A stretch of 64,000 nucleotides of DNA, from assembly GCA_027943335.1 (NCBI GenBank), contig BSBK01009273.1:2228501-2292500 (forward strand). The letters run 5' to 3'. Under the pieces are notes generated by a model. It saw nothing but the letters and a program-made list of their open reading frames with translations, was not told the origin of the DNA and made no database searches. This document shows positions 47,758 through 60,420 of the stretch, in pieces (the stretch's first letter is position 1; every line of letters begins with the position of its first letter). The position numbers and the translations under genes were made by a program. This stretch comes from Chamaecyparis obtusa. Its lineage: Eukaryota > Streptophyta > Pinopsida > Cupressales > Cupressaceae.

Positions 47758-49134
47758 GATTGCTGGTCTTGGAAGAATAAAGAAGGAGACAAAAAATAAG
47801 GTAACAAGGAGGCAAATGTGGTAAGTAATAAACCTGAAGAGGATTCCTTGCTTCTTTCTTTAGAAAGTATTGATGATTCATGGGTTTTAGATTCTGGGGC
47901 TTCATTTCATGCTACACTCCATAGACGTTAATTTCTTGATTATGTCCAAGGGGATTTTGGGCAAGTTTATTTGGGTGATAATGAACCTTGTCAGATAGTT
48001 GGAAAGGGAAAAATTAAGATTAAGTTGCAGAATGGGAATCATTGGCTACTACAAGAGGTAAGACATGTTCCAAGGCTGAGTAGGAATTTAATTTCAGTAG
48101 GGCAACTGTGTGATGAGGGTTGCACAGTTACTTTTAATGATAGAAATTGGAAGGTTTCAAAAGGTTCTTTAGTAGTAGCAAAAGGTGTGAAAGTATGCAC
48201 CTTATATCTTTGTACAGGTCATACTGTTCCTTCTACTTTAATTATTTCAGAAGATAATGAATGTTCAGGAACAGTGGCTGCAATTAAGCAAGAAGAACAT
48301 CAAACTGTTGCTGTAGGTTTTGACACAACACTCTGGCACAAAAGACTTGGGCACATGAGTGAAAAAGGTATGAAATTACATCATTCAAAGAAATTTTTAC
48401 TTGGTCTAAAATGTGTCAATATGGATTTTTGTGAAAGTTATGTTTATGGAAAATAAAAGAGAGTTAGTTTTGTAAAGAGTGGGAAGGAAAAGAAAAATGA
48501 GAGATTACTGCTTGTGCATACAGATGTATGGGGACCGGCTCAAGTATCTTCCCTTGGTGGCTCTTTGTATTATGTTACATTTATAGATGATGCAACAAGA
48601 AAAGTATGGATTTATTTCCTTACATAGAAATCTAATGTATTTCAAACTTTTAAGAAATGGAAATACTTGGTTGAGAATGAGACTGGTAAAAGGTTAAAAT
48701 GTCTTAGATATGATAATGGTGGTGAGTATTGTAGCACATAATTTGAAGATTAATGTTCCTCTAATGGTATTCGTAGGTAGAAAACTATACCAAGGACTCC
48801 ACAAGAAAATGCAGTGGTTGAACGCATGAACAGGACAATAATGGAGTGTGCAAGGAGTATGAGGTTGCATTTTAGGCTGCCCAAAAACATGTGGGCAGAG
48901 GTTGTGAACACTGCTATTTATGTAATTAATAGAGGACCCTCTACTCCTTTGGATTGTGGTATTCTAGAGGAAGCATGGAGTGGTAAGAAGGTGAGTTATT
49001 CTTTTGTCAAAACCTTCGGTTGTGAAGCTTGTGCACATATAGATTCTGAAAATAGAACCAAGCTGGAAGCTAAGTCAAAGAAATGTGTATTTGTTCGATA
49101 TGGCATTGATGAATTTGGTTATAGGCTTTGAAAT
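47758..49134 (+). pseudogene. pol: E end of gag, protease and integrase
   Basis: Resumes with the last part of the zinc knuckle (DCW). Protease active site DSWVLDSGASFHAT (47874-47915) is intact. Then comes the 47971-48456 block with VRHVPRLSRNLISVGQL and the integrase zinc region LWHKRLGHMSEKG...MDFCESYVYGK, where the last Cys of the HHCC set is replaced by Tyr and a stop follows. The core keeps catalytic Asp in HTDVWGPAQ, Asp in RYDNGGEYC and Glu in PQENAVVERMNRT (48814), but with several stops. It ends at the integrase C-terminal part (KKCVFVRYGIDEFGYRL). Confidence 0.88.
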
Positions 49135-50964
49135 TTTGAAAATCATAAAATTGTAAGAAGTAGGGATGTCATATTCAATGAGAAGGTGTTGTACAAAGAT
49201 CTGTTGCAGCAACATGAGAAGAAAGAAAATGATTATCTAGTACTGGATGATACTCCAAAAGATGTTGTTCCAGTAGTTCTTTATGCTCCACAACAACAGA
49301 AACAACAAATACCACACACCCCAGTGAATGTTAGATGGTCAACAAGGCTAAGTAGACCTCCAGATAGATTCTCTCCCTCTTTGTATTCTATTTTATTAAC
49401 AGATGGTGGTGAACCTGAATGTTATAATGAAGCTATGCAAGTGGACACAAAGCTTCAGTGGGAGTCTACAATGACAAATGAAATGGACTCTTTGCTACAA
49501 AATCAAACATGAGATTTATGTAAGTTACCTAGAGGTAAAAGGGCTGTATAGAATAAATAGGTTTATAGGATAAAATAAGAGGATGGAGGTAAGAAAATAT
49601 TTAAAGCCAGGTTAGTTGTAAAAGGATTTGCATAGAAAAAGGGTATTGATTTTGATGAGACATTTTCTCCAGTTGTTAAAATGACTTCTATCCGTACTAT
49701 TTTAAGTATTGTGGCTATTGAAGATTTGCATTTAGAGTAGCTTGATGTTAAAATAGCTTTTCTTCATGGTGATTTGGATGAAGAAATATATATGGTACAA
49801 CCAAAAGGATTTGAGGTCAAGGGTAAGGAGAATTTGGTGTGCAGATTGTAGAATAGTTTATATGGCTTGAAGCAAGAACCTCGGCAATGGTATATTAAAT
49901 TTGATACTTTTATGAATGAGCATGGATATAGTTGGTGTCATTCTGACCATTGTGTTTATTTTAAGAGGTTGGATGATGACAACTACATTATTTTATGTTT
50001 ATATGTTGATGATATGCTTGTAGCTGGGTCTAACATGGATCACATTAAGGGGTTGAAACAATAGTTAGCACATTCATTTTCTATGAAGGATTTGCGGGCA
50101 GCAAAACAAATCGTTGGTATGAAAATTTGCAGAGATAGGAAAAATAAGAAGTTGTCTCTATCTCAGGATGATTATATTGAGAAGGTGTTGCAACATTTCT
50201 CTATGGAGAATGCCAAAGCTTTCAGCACACCTTTGCCTAGTCATTTGAAATTGACTAAGGAGATGTGTCCTAAGACATCAGAACAAGATGCTAAAATGTC
50301 TAAGGTACCTTATGATTTAGCTATAGGGAGCTTAATGTATGCTATGGTATGTACTAGGCTAGATATTGCACATGCAGTGGGAGTTGTTAGCCGATATATG
50401 AGTCACCCTAGTATTGAGCATTGGAATGCTGTCAAATGGATTCTCAAATATTTGAGGGGTACATCCAGTAAGTGTTTACACTTTGGGGGATCTACCACTA
50501 CTGTACAAGGCTATGTTGACTCAGATTTGGTAGGAGATATAGATAGTAGGTGGATTACTACAGGCTATATATTTACTATTGGTGGCACAATAGTGAGTTG
50601 GATTTATCGACTACAAAAGGTGGTTGCTTTATCCACTATAGAGGCAGAGTATGATGCTACTACAGAGGCAACCAAGAAGATGATATGGCTTAAATTCTTC
50701 ATGGAAGAATTGGGACATCCACAGATGGATAATTTTCTATATATAGATAGCCAAAGTGCCATTCATCTTGCGAACAATTCTGCTTTGCACTCAAAGACAA
50801 AACACATACAATTGTGGTACCATTTCTTTCAATCAGTTTTGGATGATGGGCAGTTAAAGCTAGAAAAGATACATACAGATGATAATCCAACATATATGTT
50901 TGCAAAGGTAGTAAAAAGGGAGAAGTTGAACTCATGTTCAACTTCAGTTGGTCTTCTAGACTAA
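49135..50964 (+). pseudogene. pol: E RT and RNase H
   Basis: A linker block (49186-49512) leads to RT. Copia RT motifs are [51 protein letters not shown] and the catalytic box LCLYVDDMLVAGS, intact. The 50083-50964 block (293 codons) covers the RT end and RNase H (GYVDSDLVGDID, LSTIEAEYDA, YIDSQSAIHLANNSALHSKTKH) to the pol stop. About ten in-frame stops upstream show decay. The 136 bases after the stop are non-coding and lead to the purine tract. Confidence 0.88.
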
Positions 50965-51089
50965 ACAGAATAAAGGAACAGCTGAGTCCAGGGTGGTTCG
51001 ATCCAGTGGGAGCCTCATATGGTAGCAATATTGCTATAGGATCAGTCTCCAAGTGGGAGGTTTTTTAGTGTGGATACTGATCAGTCACC

Positions 51090-51100
51090 AAGTGGGAGAT
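51090..51100 (+). promoter_or_regulatory. E polypurine tract
   Basis: aagtgggagat immediately before the 3' LTR. The same tract is present in G (57133-57145, minus strand). Confidence 0.8.
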
Positions 51101-51493
51101 TGTTAGCTTGTGGTGACTAAACAGGAAAGTACTGTACACTTTTTCTCCTACCCTCATCAGGGTATTTTCAGCTATTTTTGGGCCAACATGATTGTAACTC
51201 ATTCTAACCCTAAAGTGGAAAAATATTGTATAATATGGCTTAGGGTTAGGGATTTAATGATGTATCATTTTAGTACTTGCTAAAAAATTGAGCTATAAGG
51301 GTATTACCAATTGTAATTAGGTTGTAATAACTGGATAATAAAATATTGGACTCCCTGTTGGTGGACATAACCTAGGGATTGGGTGAAACAAGTTAAATCT
51401 TTATGTCTTATGTTCTCTTTTGTGTGGTTTATTGTTTATTGATATTGGTTATATTTGCATGTAATTGTTATTTCTACCTTTTTAATCCTAATA
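51101..51493 (+). repeat. E 3' LTR
   Basis: 393 bp, tgttagcttgtgg to taatcctaata; the last C became T. About 30 bp longer than the 5' copy, owing to a segment near 51150-51185 that the 5' copy lacks. Followed by gaaga and gag of C. Confidence 0.9.
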
Positions 51494-51498
51494 GAAGA

Positions 51499-52380
51499 TG
51501 TTAGTGATGATGAAAATGAGGAAGAACAAAGTGATGTAGAACCTGCATAGGTGATGGATCAAGGTGAGGAAAGATTTTTGAAAGCTTTGAAAAATCTGAA
51601 GTCTACACCACATTTCAATCCTCTAGAGTATAGTGGAAAGCTAGATTCAGATGAATTATTGGACTGGATCACCGAGATGGAAAAGTAGTTTGAATATGAA
51701 AATTTCCATGAGGAAAAGAAGGTGAAAATTGCAAGCACAAAGTTGAAGAGTCATGCATCCTTGTGGTGGGAACATCTGCAATTGGACAAAAAAAGGAAAG
51801 GCAAAGAAAAAATTAAGGTATGGAATAAGATGGTAAATAAGTTGAAAGGAAAGTTTTTACCTTGTGATTATCAGGTTAACCTAGTTAGGTGAATGCAAAG
51901 TTTGAGGCAGAAAGATAACTCGGTAAAAGATTATAATCATGAATTCTATAGATTAGATATCAGATCTAGACATGATGAAGATGAAGTGGAAAGAATTGAT
52001 AGGTACCTGAATGGATTGCGAGTTTCCATCTGAGAAGAAATTAGTTTGGTTAAGTTTGAAAACTTTGAAGAAGGTTATCAGTTTTCCTTGAAAGCTGAGG
52101 AGAAATTGAACAAAAGACATGACCAAAGACAAAGAGGTAGAGGTGGAAGATTCCCTAGAGGAAGAGGTAGATCTTATGGTGAAAATAATAGATCTGAACT
52201 AGAAAAGATAAATCTAGATAAACACAAGACCGAGTGGAAAGGTGAAAGTTAGTCTAGAGGAAGAGGCAATAACTACCAAGGAGGTTACAATAGAGGTGGT
52301 TTCTGAGGAACTTGTTACAATTATGGAGAAGAAGGACAAAGATCATTTGAAGGTACACATGCAAGTAAGAAGGTCGGTAG
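51499..52380 (+). pseudogene. gag: C gag, main piece
   Basis: Continues from 38967: DENEEEQSDVEPA, the capsid (TPHFNPLEYSGKLDSDELLDW, LKSHASLWWEHLQL, EFYRLDIRSRHDEDEVERI) and a basic Arg/Gly-rich tail (RGRGGRFPRGRGRSYGEN). The knuckle (about 52305-52350) reads CYNYGEEGQRSFEG, so three of its four zinc ligands are lost. At least five stops. Confidence 0.85.
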
Positions 52381-54400
52381 TAGTATAAATTCTTTGGTGC
52401 AAGAAGAGTCACTGAATGAACTTGAGAAGGAAAAGAAATTTATGGTAAGGAGAGAACTTTGGAGTGAAAGTAATAAGGAAGATTCGGTAAGGAAAAGTTT
52501 GTTCAAGATGAGATGTAGAGTTTATGATGAAGTATGAAAGGTAATCATTGATAGTGAAAGCTTGGAGAACTTGCCATCTAAGGAAATGGTTACAAAGCTG
52601 TAGTTGAAAAGGTTGTAACACCCAAAGCCCTATCAAATTTCATGGATCAAGGATGAGCATACACTCTTGGTAAGTGAACAATGTTATGTGAATTTAAAAA
52701 TTGGAAAGTACTATGATAAGGTGTTATGTGATATCATGCATATGGATTGTTGTCATGTTTTGTTGGGTAGACCTTGGCAATATGATAAACTTTCTATATA
52801 TGATGGGAGATTTCATAAATATATTATTTGGGCTGATGGGAGAAGACAAATATTTTTACCTTTGATTGAAGAACCTATTAGTAGTGTTTGTACATGTATG
52901 AAATTTTTTTTGATAGAAGGAAGAAGGTTTGTTAAGGATTTGAAAAAGAATGATGTATGTTTTGTTGTGATTCCTAACAAACTGAGTAAGAAAAGAAAGG
53001 ATAGCATACCTGAAGAGATTGATAAGTTACTCACTAAGTACAGAGAGATCATTTATGATAATGTACCTGATGGTTTTCCATCGAAGAGAAGCATTGATCA
53101 CTACATGGATTTAATCCCTGGAGATAGTTTACTAAAAAAGGCACCACATCGGTTGAAACCAACTAAGAATTAAGAAATGAACCGACAAATTCAATAATTG
53201 TTGTAGAAAGGTTTGATCTAAGAAAGTTTGAGTCCTTATGTAGTACCAACTGTATTGGCACCTAAGAATAGTGGAGAATGGAAAATGTGTACGGATTCTA
53301 GAGAAATCAATAAGATAATAGTGAAATATAGTTTTCCTATACCGAGAATGGATGATATAATGAATAGTTTGATTAGAGTAAAATATATTACCAAATTTGA
53401 TTTGAAAAATGAATATCATCAAATTAGAATTAGAGAAGGTGATGAGTGGAAGACTTCTTTTAAGACAAAAGAAGGTTTGTATGAGTGGCGGGTTATTTCT
53501 TTTGGTTTAACTAATGCACGGAGTACTTTTATGAGATTGATGAATGACGTTTTGAAGAGATTCTTAGGTAAATTTGTGATTCTATACCTAGGTGATATTT
53601 TTATATTAAGTAAGACCAGAGAAGAGAATTTGTTGCATGTTAAAGAAGTATTGTAGAGATTGAAAGAAGAAAAGTTGTCGATTAACCTAAAAAAGTGTTC
53701 TTTCATGCAAGAGGAGATTGTGTATTTGGGATTTGTGATTTCAGTTGATGGTTTGAAAATGGATCCTAAAAAGGTTGAAGCTATTTTGAATTGTCCTAAA
53801 CTCAAGAATGCTAGTGAGGTAAGATCATTTCATGGTTTGGAAAGTTTTTACCAAAATTTTATTAGGAATTTAAGTTCAATTTGTAATGCTATGACTGAGA
53901 CTATGAGAGGAGATAAAAGAGAATTTAAATGGATAGATGGAGCTGATAAAATTTTTGAGACTCTGAATCAGAAGGTTGTTGAATTCCCATGTTAGCATTG
54001 CCTGATTTCAATAAGGTTTTTCAAGTTGAATGTCATGCAAGTGGAAGTGCAATAGGAGTTGTGTTGAGTCAAGAAGGTAAACCTGTTGCTTTCTTTAGTG
54101 AAAAGTTGAATGATGCAAAAAGAAAATATTCTGTGTATGATCAAGAATTCTATGATATTGTTCAAGCCCTGAAGAAATGGAGACATTATTTGATACCGAG
54201 TGAATTTGTGTTGTATACTAATCATAAAGCTTTACAGTATTTGGGTAGTCAAAATAAGTTGAATCAGAGACATATGAAATGGGTTGAATATTTGCAAAGT
54301 TATACATTTGTGATAAAATATAAGAGTGGAGTCACTAAATGAGTTGTTGATGCACTGAGTAGAAGATCTTTGATGATCGAGATGAAAATTGAAGTTCTTG
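52381..54400 (+). pseudogene. pol: C protease, RT and RNase H
   Basis: The protease site reads VIIDSESLENLPS (Gly of DSG now Glu). 52667-53173 bridges to RT. 53228-53656 is the RT palm with [17 protein letters not shown] and catalytic box YLGD (first Asp lost). 53660-53995 is the connection (FHGLESFYQNFIRNL). After a frameshift at 53989, RNase H (53989-54342) begins VECHASGSAIG, with the first catalytic Asp replaced by His. All three enzymes are therefore disabled, unlike in B. Confidence 0.88.
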
Positions 54401-55815
54401 GTTTTGATGACATGAGAGATTCATATGAATTTTATCCTGACTTTTCTGAGCCGTGGAGAAAGTGCAAAGCACCTATTCAAGATCATCTGAGTACTAAATG
54501 GGAAGACTATTTCATTCAAGGAGGTATGTTTTTTAAAGGTATTTAGTTATTTATATTGAGAGGATCAATGAGAATTAATTTGATAAAGGAGAAACATAGT
54601 AGTCATTTGGCTGGACACTTTGGTGTTGACAAGACATTGAATTTGCTTAAGGAGAAATAATTTTGGCTGTAGTTGTATAAGGATTTTCAAAAATTTGTGA
54701 AAAGTTGTGGAATTTGTCAAGTTGCAAAGGGAGTAAGTCAGAACACTGGATTGTATACACCGATTTCTATTCCTGAGAAACCTTGGATTGATATCAGTAT
54801 GGATTTTGTTCTTGGCTTATCAAAGACAGTAAGAGGTAATGATTCTATATTTGTTGTTGTGGATAGATTTTCTAAAATGGCACATTTCATACCCTTTAGA
54901 AAGACATCAGATGTAGTACATATAACAGATATTTTCTTTAAGGAAATTTTCAGATTGCATGGATTACCGAGGAGTATCATCTCTGACCAAGACAATAAAT
55001 TTGTTGGATACTTTTGGAAGGCTCTTTGGAGAAAGTTTGGCACCGAGTTGAGGTATAGTTCTGCATTTCACCCACAGACTGATGGACAAACATAAGTTGT
55101 GAATAGAAGCTTGGGTAATCTGTTGAGATGTTTAGTTGGAGACACACTGAGTAATTGGGATTTTGTGTTGGCACAAGTAGAGCTTGCATACAATAATTTA
55201 GTGAGTATGAGTACTAGAAAAAAACCTTTTGAGATTGTAAATGGAATGTGACCGAGGGGCATATCAGATTTGAGGGATATTGTTGATGAAGAAAAGAGAA
55301 GTGTTGAAGGAGTAAAGTTTGCTAAGTTCATGAAGACATTGCATGAAGATGTGAAATATAAGTTGGAGAAAAGTAATAAGAAGTATAAAGATAGAGATGA
55401 CAAATCAAGAAGACATAAGACTTTTGTAGTTGTTGATGAAGTAATGGTTCATTCGAAGAAAGACATATTTCCTGTTGGAACATATGGGAAGCTGAAAATG
55501 AAGAAGTTTAGCCCTTGCAAAATTTTGAGAAAATTTGATAGTGGAAATGCTTATGAGATTGAGTTACCTGATGACATGGATATATCATCTATATTCAACA
55601 TTGCCGATTTGTATGAGTACCATGTATCAGATGAATAAATGATAGTACTGAATGATTATGCTAAGAAATAGATAGAAGAAGTTGAGCATATTTTAGAACA
55701 AAGAGTTGGCAAAATTACAAGAGGAAAACAGTGTATGAAATATCTGGTAAAGTGGAAGAACAAACCGATTGAAGATAGTTCATGGATTTCACAATCTAAG
55801 TTGGATTCAGCTTAG
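54401..55815 (+). pseudogene. pol: C integrase with chromodomain
   Basis: The HHCC zinc region (HSSHLAGHFGVDKTLNLLKE, then CGICQ) lies at about 54595-54720. The core is at 54673-55095: [55 protein letters not shown] then a stop where the catalytic Glu is expected. The C-terminal domain is at 55270-55638. A clear chromodomain follows at about 55665-55815 (RGKQCMKYLVKWKNKPIE, then DSSWISQSKLD), the mark of chromoviruses. Confidence 0.9.
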
Positions 55816-55867
55816 GTTGTACCTACTACATGATTTAGAGAATCATTTTCAAATAACCCCAAGTGTC

Positions 55868-56488
55868 TGATGCAGGAGCATCTTGGGTCCTTGGCAATCC
55901 TGTGTCACCAAAAACAATTTTGAGATTTCCTATTTTTCTTAGTTCCTACTTTGACTGAGTTGGCTCGGTAGTTGCTCGGTTCCTTCATTAACCGAGTTGG
56001 TCAGTTATTTCCTTGGCACTCGATTATCCTTGCTTACTGAGTTTTTTGTTGAGGCTGACTTGTGCACTTAATTATGGCCACAGATTTAATGTTGGTATCT
56101 ATCATTGGGAAGCGTGTGGACCTAGATCTGGTCATTCCTTCTGTTAATGGTAGATCTAAAGGCCGACTTGTTCAGTAGCCTCTTGTATATATTGTAGTTG
56201 TTGGTTGTAGTTTAGGGGGATAGGTTTTAGTAGGAGATAGAAGTAAGAAGGTTGAAGATAGTTTCTGAATCTTCATATGTTGGAGGACTTTTGTAATTAA
56301 ATTATAATATTTGGCCATAATCGGGAAGGCCTTACAGCCTGACATGTATGAATCTATTTGACAAAATATAAAGGATCTGATCTGCATTCTCTCTCATTTT
56401 GTATGTTTTGGCTTCCGTGTGTGATCTTTGTAGGGTAGATCTAGCTTAGGGTGTGCCTTTGGCCCCTATCCTCCTCTCCCTTGCATCA
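55868..56488 (+). repeat. C 3' LTR
   Basis: 621 bp, tgatgcaggagc to cttgcatca, about 50 bp shorter than the 5' copy. Preceded by ataaccccaagtgtc, the family's sequence before the LTR. Confidence 0.9.
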
Positions 56489-56800
56489 TTCATGATGCCT
56501 ATGGATGTTTTTGGATTGTGTGCTTGCTGAGTTGGAAGTCCATGTGGATTGTGGTGATTAGATTTGAAGGAGTTTTTAGTCGGTGGTAATTTTCTTATGT
56601 TCTTGGCCAACTTGATTCGTAAAACATTTTGTGAATGTTCAAGGCATGATTTATGGTGGTGCTATTTTCTTGAGGTTGATGATAAGGGTCTTTTCTATGT
56701 TCTGGTGGAAAAATATGAATTTGAGTTAGCATTTTTGGCACATGGATTTGCAATTTGAAATTGGGGTTATGTCAACCCTATTTATCTTTCAAGGTTGATG
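56489..56800 (+). repeat. Cop1 3' LTR, piece 2
   Basis: Continues the alignment to the 5' LTR (about 18171-18484), then is cut by G at target duplication tgatg (56796-56800). Confidence 0.85.
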
Positions 56801-57132
56801 TGTTAGGATTAACAAGGTAGAAATAACAATTACATGTAAATATAACCAATATCAAAAAACAATAAACCACATAGAAGAGAACACAAGACACAAAGATTTA
56901 ATGTGGTTCACCCAATCCCTAGGCTACATCCACCAATAATGAGTCCAATATTATTATCATCCAATGATTACAACCTGATTACAATCTGTAATCCCTTACA
57001 GCTCAATTCCACTGCAAGTACTAAAATCATACATCATGCAATCCCTAAACCTAAGCCATTATAAGGTCAGGAGGAAAAGTGTATAGTACTTTCCTAGATA
57101 GTACTTTCCTGATTAGTCACCACAAGCTAACA
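56801..57132 (-). repeat. G 3' LTR
   Basis: Plus strand tgttaggattaac to caagctaaca. The purine tract lies at 57133-57145 (minus strand ccaagtgggagat). Confidence 0.92.
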
Positions 57133-57269
57133 ATCTCCCACTTGGTGACTGATCAATATCCACACTAAAAAACCTCCCACTTGGAGACTGATCCTTTAGC
57201 AATACCGCTACCATATGAGGCTCTCACTGGATCAAACCACCCTGGACTCAGCTGTTCCTTTATTCTGTT

Positions 57270-58730
57270 CAGTCTCGAAGACCAACTCAATCTGAACATG
57301 AGTCCAACTTCTCCCTTATTACTACCTTTGTAAACATATATGCTAGATTATCATTGGTATGAATCTTTTCTAGCTTTAACTTCCCATCATCCAAAACTGA
57401 CTGAATGAAATGGTACCACAACTATATGTGTTTTGTCTTTGAGTGCAAAGCATAATTATTCACAAGATGAATGGCACTTTTGCTATCTATATGCAAAAAA
57501 TTATCCTTTTGTGGATGTCCCAATTCTTCCATGTAGAATTGAAGCCATATCATCTCCTTGGCTGCCTCTATAGCAGCAACATACTCTGCCTTTGTAGTGG
57601 ATAAAAAAACCACCTTTTGTAGTTGAGAAATCCAACTCACTATTGTCCCACCAATAGCAAATACATAACCTATAGTACTCCACCTACTATCTATAGCTCC
57701 TACCAAATTTGAGTCAATATAGCCTTGTACAGTAGTAGTAGAACCCCCAAAGTGTAAACACTTGCTGGATGTACCTCTCAAATATCTGAGAATCCATTTG
57801 ACTGCATTCCAATGCTCAATACTAGGGTTACTCATATATCGGCTAACGAATCCCACTGTATGTGCAATATCTGGCCTAGTACATACCATAGCATACATTA
57901 AGCTCCCTATAGCTGAAGCATAAGGTACCTTAGACATTTTTCCTCTTCTTCTAATGTCTTAGGACACATCTCCTTAGTCAATTTCAAATGACCAGGAAAA
58001 GGTGTGCTGATAGCTTTTGCATTCTCCATAGAGAAACGTTGCATCACCTTCTCAATATAATCAGCCTGAGATAGAAACAAATTCCTATTTTTCCTATCTC
58101 TGCAAATTTTCATACCAAGGATTTGTTTTTCTGCCCCAAATCCTTCATAGAAAATGAATGTGCTAACTATTGTTTCAACCCCTTAATGTGATCCATGTTA
58201 GACCCAACTACAAGCATATCATCAACATATAAACATAAAAGAATGTAGCTGTCATCATCCAACCTCTTTAAATAAAGACAATGGTCAGAATGACACCGAC
58301 TATATCCATGCTCATTCATAAAAGTGTCAAATTTAATATACCATTGCCGAGGTGCTTGCTTCAAGCCATATAAACTTTTCTGCAATCAGCACACCAAATT
58401 CTCCTTACCCTTGACCGCAAATCCTTGTGGCTGGACCATATATATTTCTTCATCCAAATCACCATGAAGAAAAGATGTTTTAACATCAAGCTGCTCTAAA
58501 TGCAAATCTTTAGTAGCCACAATACTTAAAACAGTACGGATAGAAGTCATTTTAACAACTGGAGAAAATATCTCATCAAAATCAATACCCTTTTTCTATG
58601 CAAATCCTTTTACAACTAACCTGGCTTTAAATATTTTCTTACCTCCATCCTCTTCTTTTATCTTGTAAACCCATTTATTCTATAAAGCCCTTTTACCTGT
58701 AGGTAACTTACATAAATCCCATGTTTGATT
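57270..58730 (-). pseudogene. pol: G RT and RNase H
   Basis: Minus strand. RT starts near 58730; the block at 58385-58167 has YGLKQAPRQWYIKFD and catalytic box LCLYVDDMLVVGS, intact. After a frameshift and stops, 58113-57907 (KICRDRKNRNLFLSQADYI) and 57937-57422 (SAIGSLMYAMVCTRPDIAH, then RNase H DSNLVGAIDSRWST and HIDSKSAIHLVNNYALHSKT) complete the domain. The end of pol is near 57270. Confidence 0.87.
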
Positions 58731-59899
58731 TTGCAGCAAAAAGTCCATTTCATCTGTCATTATAGACTCCCACTAAAGCTTTGTATCCACCTACAAAACT
58801 TCATTATAACATTCAGGTTCACCAACATCTGTTAATAAAATAGAATACAAAGAGGGAGAGAATCTCTCTGGAGGTCTACTTAGCCTTGTTAACCGTCTAA
58901 CATTCACTGGGGTGTGTGGTATTTTTTGTTTTTTTTGTTGTAGAGCATAAGGAACTATTGGAACATCATCTTTTGGAGTATCATCTAGTGCTAAATAGTC
59001 ATTTTCTTTCTTCTCATGCTGCTGCAATAGATCTTTGTACAATACTTTCTCATTGAATATGACATCCCCGCTTCTTACAATTTTATGATTTTCAAAATTC
59101 CAAAGCCTATAACCAAATTCATCAATGCCATATCGAACAAATACACATTTCTTTGACTTAGCTTCTAGCTTGGTTCTATTTTCAGAATCTATAAGTGCAA
59201 AAGCTTCACAACCAAAGGTTTTGAGAAAAGATATCTCACCTTCTTACCACTCCATGCTTCCTCTGGAATACCACAATCCAAAGGATTAGAGGGGCCTCTA
59301 TTGATTAAATAAACAATAGTGTTCATAGCCTCTGCCCACATGTTTTTGGGTAGCTTAGCATGCAACCTCATATTCCTTGCATGCTCCATTATTGTCCTAT
59401 TCATGCATTCAACCACTCCATTTTCTTATGGAGTCCTTGGTATAGTTTTCTACCTACGAATACCATTAGAGGAACAATAATCTTCAAATTTTGTGCTGCT
59501 ATACTCACCACCATTATCAGATTTGAGACATTTTAACCTTTTACCTATCTCATTCTCAACCAAGCATTTCCATTTCTTAAAAGTTTGAAATACATCAGAT
59601 TTCTGTCTAATGAAATATATCCATACTTTCCTAGTTGCATCATCAGTGAATGTAACATAATACTGAGAGCCACCAAGAGAAGATACCTAAGCTGGACCCA
59701 ATACATCTATATGCACAAGCTCTAATTTTTCATCTTTCTTTTTCTTCCCACTCTTTACAAAACTGACTCTCTTTTGCTTTCCATACACACAACTTTCACA
59801 AAAATCCATATTAACACATTTCAGACCTGGTAGAGCTTTCTTTGAATGAAGTAATTTCATACCTTTTTCACTCATGTGCCCAAGTCTATTGTGCCACAA
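58731..59899 (-). pseudogene. pol: G integrase and linker
   Basis: 59899-59687 holds the HHCC zinc region with all ligands (MWHNRLGHMSEKG, CESCVYGK), then LVHIDVLGPA with the first catalytic Asp. The core continues in broken frames (SDNGGEYSS near 59520) to 59416-59189 (MVECMNRTIMEHARNMRLHAK), with the catalytic Glu just upstream. 59042-58791 is the integrase-RT linker. A stop precedes the ENGVVE motif. Confidence 0.86.
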
Positions 59900-60420
59900 T
59901 GTTGTTTCGAAATCTCCAGCAACTGTCTCTTGTTCTACCTACTCAACTGCAGCAACTCTTCCTGAATATTCATTTTTCTCTGAAACAATTAAAGTAGAGG
60001 GAACAGTATGACCTGTACAAAGATATAAGGTGCCTACTTTCACATGTTTTGCTACTACTAAGGAACCTTTTGAAACTTTCCAATTTTTATCATTAAAAGT
60101 AACTGTGCAACCCTCATCAGCGAGTTGCCCTGCTAAAATTAAATTTCTACTCAGGCTTGGAACATGTCTTACCTCTTGTAGTAGCCAATGATTCCCATTG
60201 TGCAACTTAATTTTGATTTATACCTTTTCCAACAATTTGACAGGGTTCATTATCTCCCAAATAAACTAGCCCAAAATCCCCCTTGGGACATAATCAACAA
60301 AATAACCTCTATGGGGTGTAGCATGAAATGAATCCCCCAAATCTAACACCCATGAATCATCAACATTTTCTAAAGACAAGATCAAAGCATCCTCTTCGGA
60401 TTGGTTACTTACCACATTTT
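59900..60420 (-). pseudogene. pol: G protease region
   Basis: The active site near 60365-60325 reads DSWVLDLGDSFHAT where E has LDSGASFHAT: Ser is replaced by Leu, so activity is probably lost. The 60205-59939 block carries VRHVPSLSRNLILAGQL and the approach to integrase. A frame change lies between them, near 60266. Confidence 0.83.

Larger units (their letters stand above)
38968..51493 (+). mobile_element. Element E: copia (Tork-like), interrupted by F
   Basis: LTRs 38968-39328 and 51101-51493 with perfect target duplication gaaga (38963-38967, 51494-51498) inside gag of C. Interior gag, protease, integrase, RT, RNase H in copia order. Net length 4.9 kb without F, equal to sister copy G. 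The Gag and short LTRs resemble the Tork/Tnt1 group. Stops make it non-functional, although protease and RT active residues survive. Confidence 0.92.
38047..56488 (+). mobile_element. Element C: chromovirus, interrupted by E
   Basis: Plus-strand gypsy element of the same family as A and B. LTRs 38047-38717 and 55868-56488; order gag, protease, RT, RNase H, integrase, chromodomain. Removing E leaves 5.9 kb. Target duplication matches 4 of 5. Its protease, RT and RNase H active sites are all damaged, so it is dead. Confidence 0.9.
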
